Source: Verrucomicrobiota bacterium
Lineage (GTDB): Bacteria > Verrucomicrobiota > Verrucomicrobiia > Limisphaerales > Fontisphaeraceae
NCBI GenBank assembly: GCA_037139415.1
Contig: JBAXGN010000077.1
Coordinates: 1-33,460, forward strand
Length of the DNA: 33,460 nt
Direction: 5' to 3'
Shown here: piece after piece, positions 14,961 through 23,244 of the stretch
Position numbering within the stretch: position 1 is the first letter of the stretch
Layout of the letters: the number at the start of each line of letters is the position of its first letter
Notes under the pieces: generated by a model
Seen by the model: the letters and a program-made list of their open reading frames with translations, nothing else
The model's database searches: none
Told to the model about the DNA's origin: nothing
Position numbers and translations under genes: made by a program

Positions 14961-16877
14961 ATGTCCACGATCATCAATGCCACTGGAATCTCTGTTCGCT
15001 ATAACGACCAGCTTTTGCTGGACGGCGCGACGCTGACGCTGGAGGACTCGGACCGGGTGGGCATGGTAGGCCGCAACGGTTGCGGGAAGTCCACCTTCCT
15101 GCGCATCCTGGCCGGATTGCAAGCGCCGGATACTGGAGAAGTGACGCGCCGGCGCGATCTGGTGGTGGGGTATCTGCCACAGAAATTTGAGTTGGACCTG
15201 ACCTTGACGGTGCGGGAGAACATTCGTGGCGGGGCGCAGCATGTGCTGGATTTGATTCACGAATTCGAGTCGTTGCCCGCCACGTCGCGCAAACACGCCG
15301 AGCTGGAACAACGCATCCAGACGCTGGACGGCTGGGGGTTGGATCACCGCATTGAGACCGCCATGGCGCATCTGAATTGCCCCAGCAACGAACAGCGCAT
15401 GGACACCTTGTCCGGCGGGGAACTGCGGCGCGTGGCATTATGCCGCGCCATTATTTCCCGCCCGGACCTGTTGATCCTGGACGAGCCGACCAACCATCTC
15501 GATACGGAATCCATTGAATGGGTGGCGGACTTTCTGGAGGAATACCCCGCCGCCTTCCTGCTCGTGACGCATGATCGTTATTTTCTGGACCGCGTCACCA
15601 ACCGCATGGTGGAACTGTCCAATGGCACGTTCTATTCCCATGCCGGTAATTATACCGAGTACCTCTTGGCCAAGGCAGAGCGCGACGCGGCGATGGAGGT
15701 CATCGAGCATAAACGCCAGATGTTTCTGAAGCGTGAACTCGAATGGGTGCGGCGCGGCCCCATGGCGCAACGGTCCAAAGCCAAAAATCGGTTCGAGCGC
15801 TATTATGATGTCGCCGCCCAGGGACCGCCGGCGTTGGATGGCACCGTGGATTTGGTGATCCCCCCCCCGCCGCCGCTTGGCAATCGCGTCGCCGAATTGG
15901 TGAAGGTGGGCATGGAACTGGGCGGGAAACGGCTGTTCGCCAACTTGAACCTGACCTTTGCCGCCAATCAGCGCATGGGCATCACCGGGCGCAACGGCTT
16001 GGGCAAAACCACGCTGCTCAAAATCATTTTGGGCCAACTTGAGCCGACCGAAGGCTCGGTCAAACTTGGGCAACTCACGCGCTTTAATTACGTGGATCAG
16101 GGCCGGTTGCAATTGAACGAGGAACGCACCGTCCTCGAAGAAGTCAGCGACGGCACCGAATTCGTGCTCTGGGGGGAAACCCGCATTTCGTTGCGCGCAT
16201 ACCTGAAACGATTCCTGTTCAGCGACGAACGCATCGCCTCCCAGGTGAAACACCTCAGCGGCGGCGAGCGCAGCCGCCTGCTCCTGGCGCGCATCCTGAA
16301 GATGGGCGGAAACTTCCTGATTCTCGACGAGCCCACGAACGACCTGGACTTGGCCACGCTCCGCGTGTTGGAAGAGGCGCTGGTGGCGTTTCCGGGTGTC
16401 GTGATGGTCGTCAGCCACGACCGCTATTTTCTCAACCGCGTTTGCACCGACATCCTCGCCTTTGAAGGCGACGCCCAGGTGACCCATAGTGTCGGCGATT
16501 ACGATTATTACGCGGAGAAGCGCCGCCGCCAATTGCAGGAAACGTCCGCAAATCGCAGTAAAGCCGCTCCGGCAACGCACGGTTGGACGGCAGAAGCCGC
16601 AGAGGCGCGGAAAAAGCCGACCCCCAATCGTCCGCGCAAATTATCCTTTAAGGAGACGCGTGAATTGGAGGGCATTGAGGCGGTGATTCTGGCGGCGGAA
16701 GAAAATGTGTCCCGTATCGAGGCGCTCTTCCTGGAAACGGATTTCCACCGCAAATACGGGCAGCGCATGGAGGAGCTGAACGCGGAACTCGCGGCGGACA
16801 AAGCCCGCATCACCCAACTCTACGAACGCTGGCAGGAACTGGAAGCCATTCGGGCCGGGGCTGCGCCTGCGGAATAA
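14961..16877 (+). CDS. uup: ABC-F family ATPase, Uup-type
   Basis: A 638-residue protein with two ABC ATPase domains and no membrane spans, the ABC-F layout of ribosome-associated factors. Domain 1 has Walker A GRNGCGKST (37-45), signature LSGGE (150-154) and LDEPTNHLD (173-181). Domain 2 has GRNGLGKTT (343-351), LSGGE (432-436) and LDEPTNDLD (455-463). Between them, about 240-300, lies the basic linker with RRGPMAQRSKAKNR. The C-terminal tail after about 560 opens KLSFKETRELEGIEAVI and forms a helical hairpin, which marks the Uup subgroup. Such proteins act on the ribosomal E-site region, and Uup also affects transposon excision and DNA junctions in E. coli. It lies 42 bp after prfC. Confidence 0.9.
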   Translation: MSTIINATGISVRYNDQLLLDGATLTLEDSDRVGMVGRNGCGKSTFLRILAGLQAPDTGEVTRRRDLVVGYLPQKFELDLTLTVRENIRGGAQHVLDLIHEFESLPATSRKHAELEQRIQTLDGWGLDHRIETAMAHLNCPSNEQRMDTLSGGELRRVALCRAIISRPDLLILDEPTNHLDTESIEWVADFLEEYPAAFLLVTHDRYFLDRVTNRMVELSNGTFYSHAGNYTEYLLAKAERDAAMEVIEHKRQMFLKRELEWVRRGPMAQRSKAKNRFERYYDVAAQGPPALDGTVDLVIPPPPPLGNRVAELVKVGMELGGKRLFANLNLTFAANQRMGITGRNGLGKTTLLKIILGQLEPTEGSVKLGQLTRFNYVDQGRLQLNEERTVLEEVSDGTEFVLWGETRISLRAYLKRFLFSDERIASQVKHLSGGERSRLLLARILKMGGNFLILDEPTNDLDLATLRVLEEALVAFPGVVMVVSHDRYFLNRVCTDILAFEGDAQVTHSVGDYDYYAEKRRRQLQETSANRSKAAPATHGWTAEAAEARKKPTPNRPRKLSFKETRELEGIEAVILAAEENVSRIEALFLETDFHRKYGQRMEELNAELAADKARITQLYERWQELEAIRAGAAPAE

Positions 16878-16892
16878 TCTGGTTGGCCGGTC

Positions 16893-17423
16893 TTATTTCA
16901 ACTTGGCGACGGCCACCTTCATTTCCTCAAGGTGAACCTCGGCTTTTGAGGTATCCGTCACATGCTTGATTAGTCCGTCCTTGCCAATCAGGAAACTCAC
17001 GCGGCGCGCCATGTTTACACCGAAAATGCGTGTGCCATAGCCGTCGGCGATCTTCCCGTCCGTATCGGCAAGTAATGTAAAATTCAAATGCTGGTTAGCG
17101 ATAAACTTCTTATGGCTGTCCGCGTTGTCAAAGCTGACACCCACGACTTCCACTTCGGCTTTCTTTAACTCTTCCAGACGATCACGCAAACCGCACGCCT
17201 GTTTGGTGCAACCGGGGGTGTTGTCCTTGGGATAGAAATAAAGCAGCACAGCCTTTTTGTTGCGTTGCGCTTCCAGGGTCCAAGCCTTGCCGTCCTGATC
17301 CAAACCGGCGATGGCAGGCGCTGGCGTGCCGACTTTGGGCAGGTCGGTTGCGGAAAGCGACATGACCGTCAGTCCGAGCATCATGGTTCCAGTCCATATC
17401 CAATTACGTATCTGCTGTTTCAT
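16893..17423 (-). CDS. exported BCP/PrxQ-type peroxiredoxin
   Basis: A 176-residue thiol peroxidase with an N-terminal export signal (MKQQIRNWIW, then a hydrophobic stretch to about residue 24). The peroxiredoxin fold follows with the motif YPKDNTPGCTKQACGLRD: peroxidatic Cys72 and, five residues on, resolving Cys77, the spacing of BCP/PrxQ enzymes. It reduces hydroperoxides, here most likely in the periplasm. The start at 17423 gives a normal signal peptide; two upstream in-frame ATGs (17444 and 17432) are possible but would put extra residues before it. It converges with the uup-like gene, 15 bp apart. The electron donor is not evident. Confidence 0.88.
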   Translation of the reverse strand: MKQQIRNWIWTGTMMLGLTVMSLSATDLPKVGTPAPAIAGLDQDGKAWTLEAQRNKKAVLLYFYPKDNTPGCTKQACGLRDRLEELKKAEVEVVGVSFDNADSHKKFIANQHLNFTLLADTDGKIADGYGTRIFGVNMARRVSFLIGKDGLIKHVTDTSKAEVHLEEMKVAVAKLK

Positions 17424-17551
17424 AATGCGCATAACGTACTGCATGTTGGCGGCGTGTCAAAGTGGATTGCCATCAGCTCTTGAAAAGGGGTTGAATCCGG
17501 CGGGAGAACCAACTAAGGTTGACTCATGCAACACCAGCGAAAAGAACAGTA

Positions 17552-18520
17552 ATGATGATGACGACACTCAAACGCAATTCGTATCTATTCCTTGCGGCAA
17601 CCTTCATTTTGGCGGGTTGGCTGGGATTAGGGACTCCTTTGGTGACGGTTCTGTTTTCGTATTTCGTGCTGTGCAAACTGCACGTTTTTAACCGCAATTG
17701 GATGACGGTGACGTTGTTTGTGGTGTTGGTGTCCGTCATCTGCCTTGCCTTGGGTTATGTTCTGGACCAAGCCGTTAGAACCCTTCCGCTAGTAATGGAG
17801 CGCGCCGTGCCACAGGTGATCCAGGTGGCCAAAAGTCATAACTTGGAATTACCGTTTTCCGATTGGGACAGCCTGAAATCATACACCCAAATCATGATGA
17901 AAGGGGAGATGGACCATGTGACCGATGCGGCTAAAATTGCTACTAAACAATTCGTCTTTTTGATCATTGGTTTCGTGATCGCCATCAGTTTGTTTCTTAA
18001 CTCGGCCAAAATGCTGCATCTGCCTGAGCACGAAGGGGAAGAAAATCTGTATGTGGCTTTTTACTCGGAAATTGCCGACCGGTTTCGCTCCCTCTACCAG
18101 TCGTTTGCCACGGTCATGGGCGCCCAGTTGTTGATTTCCACCATTAATACGACCCTGACTTCGATCTTTGTGATTTGGATTGCCTTGCCCCACGCCGTGG
18201 TCGTCATTGGGGTCACGTTCCTTTGCGGCATGTTGCCGATTGTGGGGAATCTGATTAGCAACACCGTCATTGTTGGCATTGCACTGACGGTGTCGCCGGA
18301 ATTGGCCGTGTGGGCGCTGGCGTTTTTGATCGTGCTGCACAAGCTGGAGTATTTCTTGAACAGCAAAATCATCGGTAATCAGATCAAGAACCCGGTGTGG
18401 TTGACCTTGATTGCGCTGATTCTGGGGGAACGTTTGATGGGTATCACCGGAATGATCCTCGCCCCGGTCATTTTACACTTTATCCGGATTGAAGCCTCGC
18501 AGGTTAAACTCAAAGCGTGA
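17552..18520 (+). CDS. AI-2E family permease (YdiK/PerM-like)
   Basis: A 322-residue integral membrane protein of the AI-2E/PerM family. Hydrophobic spans lie near residues 9-30, 31-50 and 52-75, then a soluble loop to about 130, and further spans to the C terminus. The conserved end (HKLEYFLNSKIIGNQIKNPV and the later GITGMILAPV) is typical of the family. Members are variously linked to AI-2 export, Na+/H+ antiport or unknown transport, so the substrate is open. Start: ATG at 17552, one of three successive ATG codons; a TTG at 17519 is an alternative with a GGGAG about 13 bases before it. The gene converges with the rhodanese gene, 25 bp apart, and looks AT-richer than its neighbours. Confidence 0.82.
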   Translation: MMMTTLKRNSYLFLAATFILAGWLGLGTPLVTVLFSYFVLCKLHVFNRNWMTVTLFVVLVSVICLALGYVLDQAVRTLPLVMERAVPQVIQVAKSHNLELPFSDWDSLKSYTQIMMKGEMDHVTDAAKIATKQFVFLIIGFVIAISLFLNSAKMLHLPEHEGEENLYVAFYSEIADRFRSLYQSFATVMGAQLLISTINTTLTSIFVIWIALPHAVVVIGVTFLCGMLPIVGNLISNTVIVGIALTVSPELAVWALAFLIVLHKLEYFLNSKIIGNQIKNPVWLTLIALILGERLMGITGMILAPVILHFIRIEASQVKLKA

Positions 18521-18545
18521 CCTGGTCAGGTGCAGCGGACCCTGA

Positions 18546-18938
18546 TCATTCCACCGGTTTTCCGGCACCCTGCCAGGCACCATAGCCGCCTTTGAGATCC
18601 ACCAGGCTGCCGAATCCCAACTTGACGAGTTTATTGCAGGCTTTGGCGCTGCGCACCCCGGCGGCACAATAGACCAGGTAAGTCTTCGTTTTATCCAACG
18701 CGGTGGCTTTCGATTCAAATTCGGTGCCAAGATAATCCACGTTTACCGCTCCTTTGACGTGGCCACCCTTGAATTCCCCCGGTGTGCGCACATCCAACAC
18801 CACCACTTTGTCGCCAGCCATGAGTTGCGCAAATTCGTCTGGCCCCGCCCGTTTGATGGCGGCGGAATCCGCAGCGGAACACCCGCTCAATGCGCCCATT
18901 AAGGTCGTCAGCCAGCTAAACATTTTCAGTGTTTTCAT
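18546..18938 (-). CDS. rhodanese-domain lipoprotein
   Basis: A 130-residue lipoprotein. Residues 1-20 form a lipoprotein signal ending in the lipobox LSGC (Cys20). The rest is one rhodanese domain with VVVLDVRTPGEFKGGHVKGA near 45-64 and the active-site loop CAAGVRS with Cys91. Rhodaneses carry sulfane sulfur on this Cys; exported ones may handle sulfur compounds or thiol redox in the envelope. The start at 18938 gives the normal signal, whereas a longer in-frame ATG (18980) adds an implausible leader. It sits between the AI-2E permease gene (convergent) and the GIDE-LemA gene on the same strand, 57 bp downstream of the latter. Confidence 0.85.
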   Translation of the reverse strand: MKTLKMFSWLTTLMGALSGCSAADSAAIKRAGPDEFAQLMAGDKVVVLDVRTPGEFKGGHVKGAVNVDYLGTEFESKATALDKTKTYLVYCAAGVRSAKACNKLVKLGFGSLVDLKGGYGAWQGAGKPVE

Positions 18939-18995
18939 TCGGTTACTTACTGGTTTATGGTAGCACGAAAAAGGACCCATGCCAACCCGGAACCG

Positions 18996-20318
18996 TTACT
19001 CCGCAAATTTAACCACCACCGACGCACGCTCGAAATCATTGGCGGCCATCAGCGGCTGGGGTTGCATTTTGGCCAAACCGGCAAGGAAACGATCCGGGAT
19101 AATTTCCAGGCGCACATTATGCTGGGTGGCAATTTCATTATAATAACTGCGCGCCAGCGCAATACGGGTTTCCGTATCCGCCAGGTTTTGCTGCAAGTTG
19201 AGGAACGACGGTTGCGCCTTGAGTTCCGGGTAGCGCTCCGCCACGGCCAGCATGACCTTGCCCACGGCGGAAAAGTCCGGCCCCGCCACTCCGGGCGCGG
19301 TGGCGGTCAATTGATTGCGCAGGGCGGCAACTTCGGTTTGCAGGGTATTTTCGTAATCGCGCAGGCCGGTGACGGTGGTTACCAGGTTGGGGATCAAGTC
19401 GTGCCGACGTTTCAATTGCACCTCCACCAGCGACCACGCCTGCCGGACCCGTTGCCGCAAATCAACCAGGCTGTTGTACGCCATCCACACCCAACCAACG
19501 CTGGCCGTCAGAATATACAGCGTCCCGGCCAGCACCAGCCAGCCCGGGGCGATTCCGTTGGCTGCCCCCCGCGCCTGCTGGAAAAATACACCACTCACGG
19601 CCAACAGCAGCCCGAGGAAATGCCAGCCCCAAAAGGCCCAACCAAAACTACGGCTGATCTCCTTCTCGCTCCGCGTGGAGATCAAGTACAGGGGCGCGTT
19701 CTTATCGGCGGCGATTTCGGCGGCCACCATATCCTTGCGTTCGCGCGCCTGCCCGAGAATGTACAAAGGCACGTGCAATTCCATGGCCTGCTCGGTGAAC
19801 CGCCGCCGATGATCCGAGTCCGCCACCGCCCATCCGGGACCTTTGGCATAATATAGTGGGTCCTCAGGGCCGCAGGTGACCGAGAAGACGGATTGTGGCT
19901 CCAGCGTGGCGCCTTCGGGTTGAATCAGGAGATGACCATAATCATCCTTGAGGTAGAACGGCGTCATCTCGTCGCCGCTCGCCACACTCTTCCACCCGCT
20001 CTCGTGCCGCGTGCGCGTGCGGGTATTACCCTTGTCATCCGTGTAAGTTTCGACAACGGTGCGCGACCAGTGTTCCTCCACGGAGTAGCTGTACTGCACG
20101 CAACGCCGCTCCGCCAGGAAGCTAATCAGGGGCTCCGCACATTCAGCCGTTCCCTTCACCTCGACCAACCCGATAAACACCCCGGTGGTTTTGGACGTGG
20201 GCAGATTATCCACCAACCGCTGCCGTTTGTTTGCCCGCAAGGCCAGCAGGAGGAAGATAATCGCGAGAACTCCGCCGATCACCGGCGGCAGCCACATTTC
20301 TGGAGCGCCTGCATTCAT
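18996..20318 (-). CDS. membrane protein fusing a GIDE-type domain to LemA
   Basis: A 440-residue protein starting at ATG 20318 (MNAGAPEMWLPP); a GTG at 20327 is an alternative. A transmembrane helix covers about residues 8-27. Residues about 38-225 resemble the domain of mitochondrial GIDE/MUL1-type proteins, with GLVEVKGTAECAEPLISF and the paired CVQYSYSVEEHW. No RING finger follows, so it is not a ubiquitin ligase. Two more spans (about 230-252 and 264-286) lead to a LemA domain (about 290-440) recognised from YNSLVDLRQRVRQAWSLVEV and QLKRRHDLIPNLVTTVTGL. Function of both domains in bacteria is unclear; a role in envelope stress or membrane organisation is possible. The fusion gives the LemA part an internal position. 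Confidence 0.8.
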   Translation of the reverse strand: MNAGAPEMWLPPVIGGVLAIIFLLLALRANKRQRLVDNLPTSKTTGVFIGLVEVKGTAECAEPLISFLAERRCVQYSYSVEEHWSRTVVETYTDDKGNTRTRTRHESGWKSVASGDEMTPFYLKDDYGHLLIQPEGATLEPQSVFSVTCGPEDPLYYAKGPGWAVADSDHRRRFTEQAMELHVPLYILGQARERKDMVAAEIAADKNAPLYLISTRSEKEISRSFGWAFWGWHFLGLLLAVSGVFFQQARGAANGIAPGWLVLAGTLYILTASVGWVWMAYNSLVDLRQRVRQAWSLVEVQLKRRHDLIPNLVTTVTGLRDYENTLQTEVAALRNQLTATAPGVAGPDFSAVGKVMLAVAERYPELKAQPSFLNLQQNLADTETRIALARSYYNEIATQHNVRLEIIPDRFLAGLAKMQPQPLMAANDFERASVVVKFAE

Positions 20319-20425
20319 GTTACCCACAGCATACCGCCCGGGCCGCCATAGTTAAGTGGAAAATCACGCGGAATTTATAATGCCCCAGCGGCCAGGGAAC
20401 AAACTATGACAAAAGTGGCGGAGAA

Positions 20426-21841
20426 CTACCGCACCCGGCGGAGGCGTATGGCGAGGTCTTGCTCATAGTAGGGCAGGAACAGGCGCATGCTGCTACCGGC
20501 AATTTCCAGACTACCTTCCACCGTCAGTTTGCCACTGATAGGATTGAGCGATTCCACTTCATAAGCACCCGGAGGCAATTCAAACGTCAGGTCGGCCAAC
20601 CCGCCGCCATTCAGATAGATTGCGTAGGCGCGGCCTGGCTCGGATAACACCTGGACGCGTTTGCCGACTGGCAGTTTGGTTTTAATGACTGCCTGATCCG
20701 GTTTCATGCGGATGAAGTCCATGCCCTCAATAAACTTCTTCAAGATGCCCAATTGTTGCCGCAGCGCCGGACTGCCGCCGCCGGGTTGTTTAGCGGGATA
20801 CTCGAAGGTGCCGTCCTCGCGACCCACCGCGAACGAGTAATCCAAGTGATTGAACAGTCCGCCGCCCGCGAGTATGAATTCCCAGCCTTCCCGGCGATAC
20901 GTCGCGTCATTGGTGCCTTTGAATCCGGTTTCGTTGTTGCCGATGACTTTATTCAGCGCGTAATTCATCGCCACGGCCTCGGGCGGCGAGGCGTAATGGA
21001 AATTGAAAATGGATACCGCCGGGTGTGCATTGGTGATAAGCGCTTGGCCATTGGCGATGTTCTGCGAAATCAAGTGTTGCCCCCGAAGGCTCTTTTCCTC
21101 AGCCACGATGAGGTCGGCCATGTGCTGTTGCCATGCCATGGTGACGCCGCCAAAGTACGGCTCGTTGCAGAGTTCGTAGTAGATATTCTCGAAGTTGGCG
21201 AGTTCCCCGACCAAGCGGCGGACCATCGCCTCCTGCACGGGCAGCAGCTCGCCATGCTGATCGAGCGTATAGACATTGGTGCGCCCCACGGTGCCGACGT
21301 TATTCACGTTATTCCGCACATTAAGGGGACTAAGCGCCCATTGAGCCTCATCGTAGAACGGACAAAACAGGTTAATCTCAACGAAGATATCCCGCCGCGC
21401 CGCCTCAGTGACGAAATCCCTCAGACGATTGAAATATTCCGCGTCCCATTGATTCAGGTCGAATTTATTGCCGCCATTGGCGTAACCCGGTGTGTCGCTG
21501 CGCGCCCACGGACAGAGGAAACGATTCGTCGCGGGAGCGAGCGTGTTGCTGGCGATGTTGAACGCGCCTTCGGGCTCAACGTAAGCACCGGTGAAGACCC
21601 GCGTCAGGTTCAGGCCATTGGCCGCCAGCGTGTCGAGGTACTTCACATAGTTGAAGTCCGGGTTCAGCACCGCGCCATAATGTTCGCCTGCCGTGATGAG
21701 GAGGACGGGTTTGCCGCGATACTGAAAATAGTGCGGGTTCTGCGGATGCAATTTCAGCGGGCGTACTGGCCGCATCGGCATTGCGAGCGCCGCCTCGGCG
21801 GTCAGCCCGGCACACAACCAGATTAATAATACAAACTTCAT
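20426..21841 (-). CDS. secreted glycoside hydrolase, clan GH-A type (cellulase-like)
   Basis: A 471-residue exported enzyme starting at ATG 21841 with a signal peptide (MKFVLLIWLCAGLTAEAALA). A TIM-barrel domain spans about 30-375. The acid/base Glu227 lies in YYELCNEPYF (the NEP motif of clan GH-A) and the likely nucleophile Glu304 in GNNETGF, giving the retaining pair. The C-terminal 90 residues form a beta-sandwich (AYAIYLNGGG, then LPPGAYEVESLNPISGKL) resembling the collagenase-associated putative collagen-binding domain found after such barrels. The exact GH family and the polysaccharide substrate cannot be assigned by eye. Upstream in-frame ATGs exist but would remove a normal signal peptide. 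It lies 40 bp after cbiO on the same strand, probably by chance. Confidence 0.8.
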   Translation of the reverse strand: MKFVLLIWLCAGLTAEAALAMPMRPVRPLKLHPQNPHYFQYRGKPVLLITAGEHYGAVLNPDFNYVKYLDTLAANGLNLTRVFTGAYVEPEGAFNIASNTLAPATNRFLCPWARSDTPGYANGGNKFDLNQWDAEYFNRLRDFVTEAARRDIFVEINLFCPFYDEAQWALSPLNVRNNVNNVGTVGRTNVYTLDQHGELLPVQEAMVRRLVGELANFENIYYELCNEPYFGGVTMAWQQHMADLIVAEEKSLRGQHLISQNIANGQALITNAHPAVSIFNFHYASPPEAVAMNYALNKVIGNNETGFKGTNDATYRREGWEFILAGGGLFNHLDYSFAVGREDGTFEYPAKQPGGGSPALRQQLGILKKFIEGMDFIRMKPDQAVIKTKLPVGKRVQVLSEPGRAYAIYLNGGGLADLTFELPPGAYEVESLNPISGKLTVEGSLEIAGSSMRLFLPYYEQDLAIRLRRVR

Positions 21842-21881
21842 GGGTAGTGGGTACCATTGGCAGTCCGCGCTGCCAAACATT

Positions 21882-22640
21882 TTAGGACGCATGATGGTGC
21901 GGATGGATATGCTGCAAGATGTGCGGGCGTTCCAATCCGTGCGCCAGCATGAGTTCCTCATTGGACAACAGTTCCCTGGTTTTGCCCTCGGCCACGATGA
22001 CGCCGCGTTCCATTACGATCACCCTTGGGCAAAGTTCCACCACCAGTTCCAGGTCATGGGTGGCGATCAATTGGGTGATAGGTAGGGCACGCAGCAACGC
22101 CTTCAACTCCCTGCGTCCGCGCGGGTCCAAGCCGCTGGTCGGTTCATCCAGTACCAGTATTTTGGGCTGGCACGCCAGCAAACCCGCCAGACACACCCGG
22201 CGCTTCTCCCCATGGCTGAGGTGATGCGGTGCGCGGTGCGCATAGCCATCCAGGCCGGTCTGGGTCAGCGCTTGGTTGACGCGCGTCTCCACCTCGGCTT
22301 CCGATAAACCCAACTGGCGTGGGCCAAACGCGATATCCTCGCCCACCGTGGGGCAGAACAACTGGTCATCCGGGTCTTGGAATAGCAATCCAACCTCCGC
22401 CCGGATTTGCGCCAGATTATCGCCCGCCACCGTTTTCCCAAAGACACGGATGGTCGTGGGTTTGGCCGAGAATTCGGACAATAGCCCGTTCAAATGCAAA
22501 AACAGCGTGGATTTTCCCGCGCCATTCGGCCCCACCAAGCCCACGCGCTCGCCCTCTCCAATAGTAAAAGTCACCTCGCGCAAGGCCTGCGTGCCGTCCG
22601 GGTAGCGATAACCCAACTGTTGGACTTCCAATGCGTTCAT
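21882..22640 (-). CDS. cbiO: cobalt/nickel ECF transporter ATPase CbiO
   Basis: A 252-residue ABC ATPase powering the CbiMQO metal importer. Motifs: Walker A GPNGAGKST (37-45), Q-loop FQDPDDQLF (87-95, typical of ECF ATPases), signature LSHGE (141-145), Walker B ILVLDEPTSGLD (161-172) and H-loop His195. The signature carries His where LSGGE is usual. The C terminus is His-rich (HILQHIHPHHHAS), which could bind the metal ion. The start at ATG 22640 is fixed by a 4-base overlap with cbiQ, showing coupling. Only one ATPase is present, so it should work as a homodimer, as in known CbiMNQO systems. Confidence 0.92.
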   Translation of the reverse strand: MNALEVQQLGYRYPDGTQALREVTFTIGEGERVGLVGPNGAGKSTLFLHLNGLLSEFSAKPTTIRVFGKTVAGDNLAQIRAEVGLLFQDPDDQLFCPTVGEDIAFGPRQLGLSEAEVETRVNQALTQTGLDGYAHRAPHHLSHGEKRRVCLAGLLACQPKILVLDEPTSGLDPRGRRELKALLRALPITQLIATHDLELVVELCPRVIVMERGVIVAEGKTRELLSNEELMLAHGLERPHILQHIHPHHHAS

Positions 22641-23239
22641 GTTTTCCACCCTCGCGCTTGCATGGCGTTGTAAATGCGTTCCGCCCGCTCGGAAGAACGT
22701 ACGAATAGCTGCGCAATCACCGTGGAGAGGGCGTGCCACAGCAACCACCGTTTGGGAGTAAAGGTCCGGCATTGTCGCGCCCGCTGCATCCGGTGCATTT
22801 CCTCCAACAACACAAACACGTACCGGTGCGTCAGCGCCAGCGTGGTGACCAACAGGGCGGGAACCCGCAAGGTGCGCAACGCGCCGAGCAGTTGGGAAAA
22901 AGGCGTGCTCAGGGAAAGCAGAATCATGCAGCCCAGGCAGAGGGTGCTTTTCACCAGCATGGAGGCGAAGATTAAACCGCCATTCGGTTGAAACAGGGAT
23001 AAGAGGGCGATTCCCAGAATGAAGGATTCGGCCACACATAGCCGCTTGAACACAGTCTGCCATGGAGCGCGGGTCCACAGCCCGGCCAACAACAAGGCCA
23101 CGGCCGCGCCAGCCGAAATGTCCCAACGTGTCCGGGGAGCCAACGCCACGGCGATGACATAAAACAGTGCGGCAATCAGTTTGACTGTGGCGGGCAAACC
23201 GCCGTGCGCGGGAGAAGGAGATGACGGGTGAAAATGCAC
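22637..23239 (-). CDS. cbiQ: cobalt/nickel ECF transporter scaffold CbiQ
   Basis: A 200-residue transmembrane (T) component that links the substrate-binding CbiM to the ATPase CbiO. About four to five hydrophobic segments are visible. The coupling region near the C terminus ends RAERIYNAMQARGW, the CbiQ hallmark that contacts the ATPase. It is shorter than typical members (about 225-270 residues), mostly through a short N terminus. The start is GTG at 23239 (MHFHPSSPSP); no nearby ATG fits. It begins five bases after cbiM ends and overlaps cbiO by four bases, so the three genes form one unit. Confidence 0.9.
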   Translation of the reverse strand: MHFHPSSPSPAHGGLPATVKLIAALFYVIAVALAPRTRWDISAGAAVALLLAGLWTRAPWQTVFKRLCVAESFILGIALLSLFQPNGGLIFASMLVKSTLCLGCMILLSLSTPFSQLLGALRTLRVPALLVTTLALTHRYVFVLLEEMHRMQRARQCRTFTPKRWLLWHALSTVIAQLFVRSSERAERIYNAMQARGWKT

Positions 23240-23244
23240 AGTGC

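Noticed and set aside
15438-16580. 380-residue minus-strand frame opposite the ABC-F gene
   Set aside because: The plus strand encodes clear ABC-F motifs throughout. The antisense product has no recognisable domain.
18521-18545. Shared terminator between the AI-2E permease and rhodanese genes
   Set aside because: A weak stem (GGTCAGG/CCTGATC with a wobble pair) can be drawn near 18523-18547, but there is no T-run on either side.
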